Source: Alnus glutinosa
Lineage: Eukaryota > Streptophyta > Magnoliopsida > Fagales > Betulaceae
Direction of reading: 5' to 3'
Length of the DNA: 64,000 nt
Assembly: GCF_958979055.1 (NCBI RefSeq)
Contig: NC_084886.1
Span: forward strand, 40,485,654-40,549,653
Made by a program: the position numbers and the translations under genes. The notes below the pieces were generated by a model. It was not told the DNA's origin. It made no database searches and saw only the letters and a list, made by a program, of their open reading frames with translations. Positions 48,518-59,423 of this stretch are shown here, piece after piece. Within the stretch, counting starts at the first letter, position 1; every line of letters begins with the position of its first letter.

Positions 48518-48980
48518 AAATAAATTATTTTATCCACTTTCCTTTAAATTTCTATCGGTGTTGTAATATCGTACTCAATCAAAAGGCGACATGGGTTTCT
48601 TTTAATAAAAAAAAATATATAAAAAGAAAATTATAAATATAAATATAAAAAATAAAAGGTGGTGGCCAAACCACCCCAGTGGTATTGCAAGCCACCCCCT
48701 ATTCGAATAAAGGGGGTGGCTAAACCATTCCAAAAGCTTTGAACCACCTCAGGTTAGCTAGCTAGCTAGAGGGGGTTGTTCTACCACTCACTTTGTTTTT
48801 TTTTTTAAGAATTCCTTTTTTTTTTTTTCCTTCTATTTATATTTAAAATTTTATTTATATTTATATTTTTTATTTTTTATTAAAGGAGACACTTGTCGCA
48901 TTCTAATTGAAAATAAGGTGGCAGCACCGATAGAAATTTAATTAAAAGTGGAAGAAATGATATATTTGATAACTATCATA
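48518..48980. mobile_element. Long-TIR non-autonomous element
   Basis: Left end GTTATCAAATAAATTATTTT with ATTTCTATCGGTG pairs with right end CACCGATAGAAATTTAATTA with ATTTGATAAC. Inner parts also pair (GGCGACATGGGTTTCTTTTA against TTAAAGGAGACACTTGTCGC). The centre carries GGTGGTGGCCAAACCACCCC. Arms over 100 bases suggest a foldback or MULE-type element; no transposase is present. Confidence 0.65.
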
Positions 48981-48999
48981 ACCTTAAGGCTATTGAACG

Positions 49000-50220
49000 A
49001 GTGCTTCTGTTACAAGTCTCATCCAGACAAGGTTCGAACGAGTGTACCAATCAAGCCTATCGGGTGCCCTATAAGAACATCTTGTTTGGACAGGTTCCAA
49101 ACTATATACTAAACAAGTCTCTCTGTTGATTACCTAGTTCGAGTAGAGTCTGAAAGAGATGTTGAACAAGCTTCATTGACTCTGCTTTATCATGCATCTT
49201 GTTTGGACAGACCTAAAAAATTAAGCGTTCGAATATACATCGTGCATAATTTATTCCCTCACAAAAATCTTCCCTAATACCACTTCTAACACTTCAAAAG
49301 CTCATTCTTAGCTCCATACAATACTTATGCATTGAACATGCACATAAAAATACCAACTTTCTACTTGACACTTCTCCATTTTAGAGAAAACCCTAATTTT
49401 CTCTACTAACAATCATAACTTTTCAAATTCTCAACACACCACACAATAATACTTCAATATAAGTAACTACATTACCATGACATAGCTTTTAATAGTTAGA
49501 GTTCAAAGTGGGTGTAGTCACTAAAACTCTATTAGACAAAGTGTTTTAGGTTTCTCTCACAATTCTAACAGCCTATCAATGGAGTAAAACAAGAGACCAA
49601 GAGATGTGAGTTTTTCTCTTCAACCGAAGATCTTTATTTATAGCCAATTTTTTTTCTACTATTCATCTTCGTCCAGACGAATTATAGGTTTGTCCAGATG
49701 GGCTTATGTCAGAAGCCACATTGTTCTAGTGCTTTTGTGACACATTGAGATCCCATCTCATCTGGACGAAAATGCAGTCGGCATGCACTCAGGCCCATCC
49801 CATTCGTCAAATCGACACATGGCTCAATCTGGGTCATTGATCCAATTCTCCTTCAGACGGAATCTCCTTTTGGTCCGAACGTGACTCAACATAAACATGC
49901 TCTCCAAGTTTATCGTAGACTTGTTCAGACAATGCCTGTTTATCGCCCGGACAGGGCTCCTTAATTCAGAATTTTTCTAATTTCTAAAGTCAAATCTTGA
50001 CTTCCCATTGACCTAAAATTCTTAGGTCCAACTGTACTCAATTCGTTCAGGCAACATCGAGTGCGTAGCAGTAATTTGGGCATAACTTGAGCTACGTATG
50101 TCAGAATCACGCATAAGACCCCAATCCCAAAAGCTCTCTTCAGCACGCTCAATGTAGGTATGGAGCATAACTCTATAAGCTCTATTTCTGGGCTCAAAAT
50201 CTGTCATTTTTCCTTTTGAA
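49000..50220. mobile_element. Probable LTR retroelement remnant (non-coding)
   Basis: Recurrent GTCCAGACGAA / GTTTGGACAGG / TTCGAACGAG-like motifs of moderate GC run through the region, with TTTATTTATAGCCAATTT near 49630, as in degraded LTRs. No gag or pol segment was recognised. Assignment rests on texture only. Confidence 0.3.
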
Positions 50221-50559
50221 TCATTATTTTAAGTTATTTTCCACCAATCTATAGAATATTTATTTTCCTTTGGGACGACTAGGGTTTCCTCTTTCCCTAT
50301 TCATGATTCCATCTCTCTCCTCTCGAGTCTCTTTCCACCTCTACTTCTAGGTCTTGACTTATTATCTCATGTTTTGTTCCACTATTTTCATTTCTTAATT
50401 TTTTTTAGCTTTTGTTTGTCCCGGTTGTTTTTGTGAGTGGTATGGGGGTTAGTGTTTTTGCTGAAGAAGACAGATGATTTCTTATAATTAACCATCTGGC
50501 CTACCCAAAAGGCATAGATCAAATCATCCACAAAAAGGAGGTTGAAGATGAGAGGGGCA

Positions 50560-51010
50560 GATTTGAAAATTTTGATTCCTTTTAAATTATCTTTAGTTTC
50601 TTCAAGAAAGAAAAGCTTAGAAAGGATTTTGACACCAATTAATAATAGAGAGGAAAGGGCAAAGGGGGTCCCCCTTGAGGAAGACCTCTACTAGAGGAGA
50701 TCGAATTTGCCAAAAAGGGAGCCATTGAGGAGGATAGAGAAAGTAGGGGTGGATTTGCATTCGGAGATGAAATATTGGGGAAAATTCCGGCATATGAAGA
50801 AGGAAAGACTATTTCTATCCTATTGAAAGCTTTTTCCATGTTCATTTTGATAACCATGAAGCCTTTTCTCCCCCTTGTTTTTGTTTCATTGAATGAAAAA
50901 GTTTTGGACAAGGTTGGAATTGTCTTAGATTTTCCTCCTTGGGATGAAAGCTTATTTAAAAGGGGAGATGAATTTGGGGAGAAGAGACTACTTCAGCCTG
51001 GAGGCTAAAA
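50560..51010 (-). pseudogene. Non-LTR reverse transcriptase fragment
   Basis: Minus-strand frames contain KGFMVIKMNMEKAFNRIE, equivalent to the LINE reverse transcriptase block K..M.IK.DMEKA.DR.EW, and further on SRGLPQGGPP, resembling GLRQGDPLSP. Upstream, in another frame, ISFHPKEENLRQ resembles the FV.GR.I.DN block. The catalytic YADD region is not seen. A frameshifted fragment. Confidence 0.65.
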
Positions 51011-51789
51011 TCTTAGAGATTAGCTTGTAAAGAGTGTTACAAAGCCCTATAGGCTATAGGCCTGAATTGGGAGACCAGAGAGGCACCCATTGTTTTCATT
51101 AGAAATAGTGGGGGAAATTAAGTTGTAACAGTATCATTAGTGGATAATGGGCTGGATGATAGTAGGCTGGGCTTAGTTTAATAAAGCCCATATCATGTAA
51201 TAGACCTTTAGTGATAATGGACGTGGGCTATGCGTATATAAAAGTCAATAGTCTAATTGTAAAGAAGAATTTGTTGAGTAAATTATTTACTGTGGTAAAC
51301 TGGAGGCTGAGCACCTCGAATAGCTCTAGAGACCGAACATCTCAAATAATCCAATTTCAGTGTAATTCCCGTTACAGATTAAGTTCAATTTTTTTACTGT
51401 TCATCCATTTCTGCTTCTAATTAAAGGATTTCCTCTCTTATGAGCAACTCAGTTTAGGGAGGATTTGAATTGATCATGTTCAGTGAAAAGGTTTTCAGGG
51501 GATGGGGACTAATTTTCCTATCTCACGCGTATGTCCTTTTATTGCTGCCCTTTCTGATGGGTATATATAGAAATAATAGAATTACTCCTTTAACTTGATT
51601 TCTTGACAATTATCGATTTATTCTTGGGGGAGTTTTATATATGTAGAACTCGGCTTATAGTATTTTACGTTGGTATTTGTTGAAATTCCAACCCAAATAA
51701 TAATAACAAAAAAATGAGTGGTTTGGAGCTGAGGAAGAAAAAGAAAAGTGTGTATGAGCATGAGGAAGAGGCTTTGACGAGCATGCAAA

Positions 51790-52430
51790 AAACAGAGAAA
51801 AAGAATGATGAATGAGACATGTGAATTGTTAAACCTACTGTGCAAGCAGCCCATATGGCAACACAATCAACTATACATGAAGCCACCCAAGCAGCTGTCA
51901 ATGTGGCAGCATGCATGCCAAGGGCAGCATGCGTGGCACCATCACTGGCTCCCAAATCACAAGCTCCCAAGAAGGCAATGACAGCAGATTCCACTAAGGA
52001 CAAAACTGTCACAAGATCACAATGTGAAAATTCTACAGTCTCCAACAATGGAAATAATCTGCCGAATACCATTAACTGTGCAGCCCCCAATCATGCAGCA
52101 GATCATGCTAATATATGTGCTACCAAAGGAAGACAGAATAGTAAAGCTCCATGCAATCAGTCCATTGATCATGGACAACTAGCACCCGGCCTTAAGGATT
52201 CTCAAAGCATGCTGCAGCATAATAGAAGAATTTCCATCTTAGACAGATACACTCTATAAGGAAAGATCATTGGAGGAGATCATTTGTCTATATTTGACTC
52301 ATGTTAATTAGGATATTATTTTTCCTTTTCTACACTCATGTAAACCAATATAAATTGATGTACTCGTGTATTGCAAATTACTGAATAAGATTCTACATTC
52401 TCAATCCTTTTATGAATGATTGATTATAGC
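51790..52430 (+). mobile_element. Possible Copia-type LTR remnant with an open frame
   Basis: Plus 51840-52259 is open for 139 codons (Ala/Thr-rich start with ATQAAVNVAACMPRAACVAP, then a polar tail) and matches nothing I recognise. Directly after it, ATGTAAACCAATATAAATTG and GTGTATTGCAAATTACTGAA with TTCTACATTCTC resemble the transcribed end of plant Copia LTRs. The open frame is probably retroelement-derived rather than a host gene. Confidence 0.35.
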
Positions 52431-53584
52431 CCCTCATTACATAGGAAGAAAAAGGAAACTAGAAATTGTGCTGGAGCCAAAATCAAGCCGGAATCTGACT
52501 AGAACACCTTATAATTTTGGACAAGCAGGTAGCTAGGAGTTTTTTTGTTTTTCGTTTTTTTTAAATAACGGAAACTCCTCTAAGGCAGAGACACTTCGTG
52601 TATAATCTCTGTCTAACAAATCTCAGACCTTTGCAAAGTTCCCTTTTACACGGATCAAGTAAGACTTTGTATTCGCCGATGGGCATGCCCCAAAAAATTA
52701 TTTACATCCAAGAATATTCGAATCTTAGATTTGATGGGAAAGCAGACAACAAATTGGCAAGTTATTTTTTTATTTTTTTATTTTTTGTGTTTTTTGTTTT
52801 GTTTTTTTGGCCATTTGAAAAAATGATAAACGACTGTCCCCTCTCAGTCATTTAATATTAAAAAATATATTTATTTTTTTTCTTTATTTTTTTTAATAAA
52901 AAATATTTTTTAATTATTAAATGATGAACAAGAAACAGTCAACGTTCCTATCTATCATTTTTCTGGCCTTATATATGCAATATAATTTCACGTCACAGGT
53001 TACGAAGTCGAGCCATGTCATGCATAATCGCTAAAAACACCCATAGCATTAATTGTTTACTATATTCAAAATTAAGGTTTTATCACTATCAATTAATTTG
53101 TACATAAAAACTGAGAGTTGACTCCCACAGATCAATCGATCTAGATCTGAAGTATGATATTTTTGTCTTTTGAGACCCTGTGGCCTATAGTTTATTACCT
53201 ATTCTTTTTTCTTATACCGACGGAAAAAATAAATAAATAAAATTTCAAAGAAAAAAAAAAACAAACAAAAGTAACAATAATTACCATCTATATCATGTCC
53301 TCCTATTACAATTGGATGAAACAACAATGTACGTACACATTTGGTTCCAATACAAATTGAGACACAAATCATGTCGTCTCAAAACAATACCACGCCAACA
53401 AATTTGGTCTTTATATATCTAGAATGGATCGGAAAAGAATAAGATAAAAAAAGAAAACCACTCAGATATCTGCTTACCAGTTGTTATTTGTTTCTACTAA
53501 AGATACTGAAAAGAAGAAGATCGAAGAAGAAGAAGAAATTATCATAAGAGATCGAAGCCGCGCGAGAGGGTGGATCAGGATCTG

Positions 53585-53740
53585 TCAACAGCAATAGGGC
53601 CTGCAACGATATACGACAACTCCTCGGCGTCTAGGCGGAGTGCAGACAACCATGATAGCAAGAGCTAGGACAATCACTATGAGAAATCCTGTGAAATCCA
53701 ACCCCCCACCATCTTCTGATTCCATGCAACACTTGGCCAT
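53585..53740 (-). CDS. Small single-span membrane protein, left copy
   Basis: Single-exon frame of 51 residues. N-terminus MAKCCMESEDGGGLDFTG, then a hydrophobic segment (about residues 17-33, FLIVIVLALAIMVVC), then a basic stretch PPRRRG and a Cys-containing end (YRCRPYCC). I do not recognise a named family. A TATA-like ATTATATG lies about 100 bases upstream (53835-53842). The duplicate in the right unit keeps the frame with two conservative changes and no indels, supporting real coding. Topology suggests an N-out or N-in single TM protein with a basic flank; function unknown. Confidence 0.6.
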   Translation of the reverse strand: MAKCCMESEDGGGLDFTGFLIVIVLALAIMVVCTPPRRRGVVVYRCRPYCC

Positions 53741-56540
53741 GATCACCAATTACAGCGCTAGCTGTTTTCTTCTCTTCTGATTTGTATGAGAATGGAGACT
53801 GGAAAACAAAGGAAATGGATACAGGCCAGGGTCTCATATAATGCTGTACTCAAGTTGACTTGGGACTTTTCCTATTTTTCTTTTTTTATTGCGTTAGGTG
53901 GAGGAAGGTCCAACTGATCTGCTCTGTTATTTGTCTGAACCTTCATGTCCTAGACTCCAATCGATTAGATACCATTTAAATACTGCTTTTTTCTTTCTTT
54001 TTGGTATAATAAAGAACGTGGCCGTACAATCATTATTGTTTTGTTGTTGCTCAGCTTTCCATTTAATTTGAGGAGAAGAAAGTTTACGCCACATCAAGAC
54101 ATCGGCCATTATTAAAATAAATAAATAAATAAATAAAGTTCAAAGTTTGAAGGGCAGTATCATATCAACAAGTCAGATATAGGTGTAGACAATAGTTTTA
54201 CGTACTATACTCTTATTTTATTGGACTAATGTGTCGGTGTCTAATAACCTTTAGATTAGCTCGTGTTAAAAAAAAAAAAAAAAAATCAAGATTTAAAAGG
54301 TTTTACCACATTAAATCAGCCAAATAAGGTAAAATACATGTTAGTATTTATGATTAATTACTTTAATTTAAACAATAAAAAGAAAACAATAAGCAGAAAG
54401 ATTTATTTCTTTACAACCCATTTCACACAACTTTCACACACAAATTGGGTAATGGGTCCCATGATTAATTACTTTAATTTAAACAAAAAAGAAAATAGTA
54501 AGCGGAAAGATTCCCTTACAACTCTTACACACAAATTGAGTGAGACCTATGCATGCACGTTCCACTCTCAACCTATATGTCTAAGTTGTGTAAAAGTTAT
54601 TTATTGAATCTAAAGAAATCATTATTCAAACGGTTTGAATAAATGCTTTTGAAAGGTTGGCCAACCCAACAAACATGGGCGAGGGCGATGTCAGTGATTG
54701 TGATTTATAATGACAGCGACAATGGAAACAGCGGTGATAATTACAAACGGGCATAGGTAAGGTCTGCCCATCACATGGCAATATTTTCCTTAGGAGACAC
54801 GTGATTGCCAAACTGAACTTGCCCTCAAGATAGTAAAGAGCTGGCCCAAAAGAAGTAGAGTATGCCAATTCACTTTAATAACTAATTTAATACCCTAAGA
54901 ATCCATTAGAATACGATGTTCTCTGCTTGCCAACAACTATCACGTTCTTGGAGGACGCATTGCACCTTGTGGAAGGCTAATTGGTTTAATCATAATAAAT
55001 TTTAGGCCCCAAGGTTGACAACTAGGAAGACTTCAAATCCAGTAAGGAAGCAGACTTTGTGTTAGTCTCTCTCTCTCTCGATGGGTACCATTCATAACGA
55101 CCAATAGAGAGTCAAATAATTCCAAGATATTTCTGAGGCAAAAGATGGCAAAAACGTTCACGGAGAACATCACTTAAATGTAAAAACAACCAGTGGAACT
55201 GAGGTGTTGTACAAGAGATATCTACTTGCCTCCAATCAATCAAATAGTTCATATCAAACTGAATATGCACTCAAGAACAATTATCCTTTCCATTGGTGAG
55301 GTTTGCACGTGTGATGAATCTTCTGTACATGTTGGACACCGTCACGCTGGTAAGTATCTACTACTGAAGTTTTACATGTCAGCAGCTTCGTGGCCAAGCT
55401 TTCTATGCAATGGCTAAATCTAGTTTTTTTCTTTTCTTTTTTCCCCTTGCTTAAATTTGCTGCCAATAATGAAGATATGCGAGCAATTACTCAGATACTC
55501 CAAGGAAATGAGAGAAGCTTGGGTATTTTGGCTCCCATCCTATTTCCTCACGAGTTTTCGAGTTGTTCAATCTCTTCCCCAGAGGGTCACTAGTGCCTGC
55601 AGAAACAAGACATATAACTAAGTGTAAGTTTAGAATATCTAAGAGCAAATTACAGGTTCCTATCAAAATCAGAGGAACAAAAAATAAGGTTTAGTTCGAA
55701 ATATCAGTAAAGGCCCGAGGGCCTACCTGTAAAGGCCTCAAATTTTTTGCTGAATTTTCCACTTTTAGTAACCAAGTCCATTACTTCCTGCCTGCAAAGA
55801 AAAGTTGAGGTCGTCAGAGGAAGTCCCATAGTGATAATAATAACACAGTGATTAGTAAGAACAATCTCATTGGCGCTATATCACAAATTACATGGCAAAG
55901 ATCGGGCAGGAGTCTTTGAAAACTGAAATGACAAGAGTTGTGACGAAAAAGATTAGGACAAAGGTTGTCAAGGACCCCCAAAGTCAAATAACAGTAGCAA
56001 AGGAAAAAATACCTGGATAAAGGATGATTGTCACAACCCAAGAAAATCCGGCCACGAAATTTCTTCTTCAAGATTGCAACTGAAAGGGTAGCCGCATCCT
56101 GTTAAGAAAGTAGACAGGTTAAAACATTACCGGTATTTTTATGTCAGCTCTGCTAATTATAGCGCAATGATGCAATAAAGAATGCAAAAACGACAGGAAA
56201 TGTGCTGACAATGCAATAAGGCATATGGAACTCAAAAGATATATATATATTTTTTAACATATCAAAATGCAGAAAGCAAAACAAAGTGACTGTACCATTA
56301 AGATAACTTGCCAGAAAAAAAAAAAAAATTACGCCCTCAAAGAAATTGAAGAAATGATTACAAGAAAAGGAGAAGGAATCTGCATAAATGAATCATTTTG
56401 ACATAATTCCTGAAGTAGAATAATAAAGTATAGAAGAAAGACATTGTCACCTCATAGTGTATAAGATTCAGGATGTGATCTGGACGAGTTTCAACAGTCC
56501 CTTTCTCTAACCAATAAACATGTGCACCTCTATCTGCTTT

Positions 56541-56639
56541 GTGTAAATAGTTAAGTTTAATCCTATCCATAACAAATCAATGAAATTTCTCCTAGAAGTG
56601 TAAATGAAATTCTCACAATTCAAGTATCAGAAAGGATAT
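56541..56639 (-). other. U12-type AT-AC intron, left copy
   Basis: Same length and same ATATCCTTT / CTTAAC / AC signals as in the right copy, so the intron predates the duplication and its splice signals have not decayed. Confidence 0.85.
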
Positions 56640-56879
56640 GTAAAGTCCTGCCAATCTAAGAACACACCCGCCATATTCCAGCACTACTTTTTCTGCTTTT
56701 AGAAGGACATCTGTCCTAGGGCTCCTCCCAATAGGTACAACCGGGGTGTCCTGCTCAAGAAGAATATTAACACATTACAACATGAAAAACACTCTACATC
56801 CAACAAGTTTGTAAACTAGGTCACAAAAGGCAACATGGGTAATGCATTCACTTACTCACAAAACAAGTAAAATGCTAGA

Positions 56880-57022
56880 CTTACAACTCTTTTACAACTT
56901 ATAGACACGTGTTAGCATGTGATTAGAGGATATTAAAAAAGAATTTAGTGATTGACATGGCTCTAATCACATATTAACACATGTCAATAAGTTGTAAAAG
57001 AGTTGTAGGTATAGCATTACTC
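56880..57022. repeat. MITE-like hairpin in the Rossmann gene, left copy
   Basis: Arms TGCTAGACTTACAACTCTTT and AAAGAGTTGTAGGTATAGCA are inverted, with inner pairing of ACACGTGTTAGCATGTGATT and AATCACATATTAACACATGT. It sits in an intron. The same element is at the same place in the right copy, so insertion predates duplication. Confidence 0.7.
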
Positions 57023-58319
57023 CACAAAGGAAACTTGACCACAGGTTCTTAGAGGGCAAACCCATATGTCAATGCAGAGAACAGAAACTACTTTAATCAT
57101 TAAAAGAAAATAAAAATGTATTATGTTAAGAAGTAACACCTCATCACATAGTCCATTGTCATTGCAATCATATGGGGCGGAACTTGATGTAAATAAGAAA
57201 GACCCTTCACCGTTCCAGTTCAATGCAGCCAACCTGCTTAGTACACAGCCGAAACCAGTAAGGGAAAAACACAACTTCAGATGAGTTGATAGTAGGAAGA
57301 ATTAGAGAATTTCATTTTTATTTCTTCAAGAAAATTATACCCAATTCTCTAGCACCTAACCCCCAAGATATAGACACAAAAACAATGGGTTCATATACCA
57401 TATCTGATATATAGGCCTAACAAGCACCAAAATGATCATCTTATATACAAGTAAACCCAAAAACACATCCATGTTCATATCAGGAAGGTAGTTTAAATTG
57501 AGCACTCGGTAGGTAATTATTCTCTAAGTTCACCTGACATCGCCGGGATAGTCCAAAGTTCATGAAGGAGGAGCACAGAAAATGACATACGGAAACCGGT
57601 CCGTGACATTAGTCCCCTTCAAAGACGGATTGATCCCCATCTTAATCAATTCATCATGGTGATCAGCGGTAACTGTTTGCCCAAATATTTGACAACCTGG
57701 GTGTTCCTGCTCAACATAATACCCTCACAATTTGAACATTTTTTCCTAGCAGCAATCACAATAAGCTTCTGCTACTTCTAAAAACTAAACCTCCAAATGC
57801 AAAACAAAGAATTCCCATAACGAAGAAAGATTCTAAAACCAGTTTTAAATAAATATAAATCAATGATTTAACCTAATCAAATGGGATTGTTGTAATTAAT
57901 ACCTCCCGCCATTTTTCTGCGACTAAGCGACCAAGAACTCCTGGTCCAACAATCAGGAGGTCATTCTCGCCCATCAAACCAGAAGACGCAGCCTCCAGTT
58001 CTTCGTTTGCTGCACCTTCAGCACACAACCAATCAAACGGTCAATAGGGCAAAAAATTACACTCTAATGGTCACTGTTTGGTTACCAAGAAAAAAAAAAA
58101 AAAAAAAAAAAGGACGAAAAGTTACAACCAAACGAAATTGAATAATAGATCATCTAACACGATCAAATATTTTCTCAAACCAATGGCTTAAAAGAGTATC
58201 AAAATGTCAGTAATTGAGTAGACAACGAATTGGCAAGTTTTTTTTTTTTTTTTTTTTTTTTTTTTGGCCCTTTGGAAAAATGATAGAGAGTTCGTTCGAC
58301 TCTCCTGTCTGTCATTTAA

Positions 58320-58324
<5 letters not shown>

Positions 58325-58398
<74 letters not shown>
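58325..58398. repeat. (TA)n microsatellite at the start of the right duplication unit
   Basis: More than 70 bases of TA repeats. The left unit has a short AT-rich stretch instead at about 52857-52920, so the tract expanded after duplication or contracted in the left unit. Confidence 0.9.
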
Positions 58399-58401
<3 letters not shown>

Positions 58402-58474
58402 TTTTGTTCTTTTATTTTTTTTAATTATCAAATGATAAACAGAAAACGGTCAAACATTCCTGTCAGCCGGGGAG

Positions 58475-58605
58475 TGATAGTTGTACACCTAGTGTACAAC
58501 AAATACACAACACCCCTTCACAAGGGGTGGGCCCCACAGTGTGTGAGGGTCACCCCTTGTAAAGGGGTGTTGTACATTTGTTGTACACTTGGTGTACAAC
58601 TATCA
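58475..58605. mobile_element. Hairpin MITE present only in the right duplication unit
   Basis: Arms of over 50 bases: TGATAGTTGTACACCTAGTG and CACTTGGTGTACAACTATCA at the ends, and CAACACCCCTTCACAAGGGG with CCCCTTGTAAAGGGGTGTTG inside, around a short loop. The corresponding place in the left unit (about 52950-52970) lacks it. Confidence 0.8.
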
Positions 58606-59267
58606 TTATTCTATGCAATATAATTTTACGTCACAGGTTACGAAGTCGAGCCATGTCATGCATAATTGCTAAAACACCCATAGCAATAATTGTTTACTAT
58701 ATTCAAATTAAGGTTTTATCGCTATCAATTAATTTGTACATAAAAACTGAGAGTTGACTCCCACAGATCAATCGATCTAGATCTGAAGTATGATATTTTT
58801 GTCTTTTGAGACCCTGTGGCCTATAGTTTATTACCTATTCTTTTTTCTTATACCGACGGAAAAAATAAATAAATAAATAAAAATTCAAAGTCTAGCTTAA
58901 TAAACGAATTAAGTTTATCGTAAAACGAAAAAAAACAAACAAAAAGTAACAATAATTGCCATATATATCATGTCCTCTTATTACAATTGGATGAAGCAAC
59001 ATCGTACGTACATATGGTTCTAATACAAATTGAGACACAAATCATGTCGTCTCAAAACAATACCACGCCAACAAATTTGGTCTTTATATATCTAGAATGG
59101 ATCGGAAAAAAAAAAAAGAAAGAAAAAAGAAAACCACACAGATATCTGCTTACCAGTTGTTATTTGTTTCTACCAAAGATACTGAAAAGAAGAAGATCGA
59201 AGAAGAAGAAGAAGAAATGATCATAAGAGATCGAAGCCGCGCGCGCTAGAAGGTGGATCAGGATCTG

Positions 59268-59423
59268 TCAACAGCAATAGGGCCTGCAACGATATACAGC
59301 AACTCCTTGGCGTCTAGGCGGAGTGCAGACAACCATGATAGCAAGAGCTAGGACAATCACTATGAGAAATCCTGTGAAATCCAACCCCCCACCATCTTCT
59401 GATTCCATGCAACACTTGGCCAT
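59268..59423 (-). CDS. Small single-span membrane protein, right copy
   Basis: Duplicate of the 51-residue protein at 53585-53740, same start and stop. Differences seen: RRR to RRQ and VVVY to VAVY after the membrane segment; the hydrophobic span and terminal YRCRPYCC are unchanged. The same TATA-like motif lies upstream (59518-59525). Both copies look able to be expressed because the duplication unit includes their promoter. Confidence 0.6.
   Translation of the reverse strand: MAKCCMESEDGGGLDFTGFLIVIVLALAIMVVCTPPRRQGVAVYRCRPYCC

Larger units (their letters stand above)
55487..58015 (-). pseudogene. YeeZ-like NAD(P)-binding Rossmann gene, left copy without exon 1
   Basis: Eight exons (minus): 58015-57903, 57706-57534, 57233-57140, 56750-56640, 56540-56451, 56098-56013, 55791-55727, 55596-55487. 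All lengths equal the right copy and the frame is open to the stop. Seen: LLIVGPGVLGRLVAEKW (GxGxxG nucleotide loop), FLFTSSSAPYD, VLRLAGLY, ILNLIHYEDAATLSVAILKK and a C-terminal NNSKTREEIGWEPKYPSF, the layout of the YeeZ branch of extended short-chain dehydrogenases. The duplication joint at 58221 cuts it off from exon 1, so the normal start and transit peptide are lost. An in-frame ATG in exon 2 (57974, GLMGEND) exists only in this copy. Called a pseudogene because of the missing 5' end; an N-truncated product is possible. Confidence 0.75.
52746..58221. repeat. Left unit of a ~5.5-kb tandem duplication
   Basis: The left unit starts at ACAACAAATTGGCAAG (52746) and runs to TTGAGTAG (58221), where it abuts the right unit (58222-63894), which starts ACAACGAATTGG. 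The two units match over almost their whole length, including coding exons, introns and 3' sequences, with scattered substitutions, indels and different SSR lengths. A two-base AG overlap at the joint is the only visible microhomology. The unit carries one small membrane protein gene and a Rossmann gene without exon 1. Confidence 0.9.

Noticed and set aside
51665..52090. 141-codon minus-strand frame overlapping the LTR-associated frame
   Set aside because: Mirror of the plus-strand frame in a region without stops; no motif.
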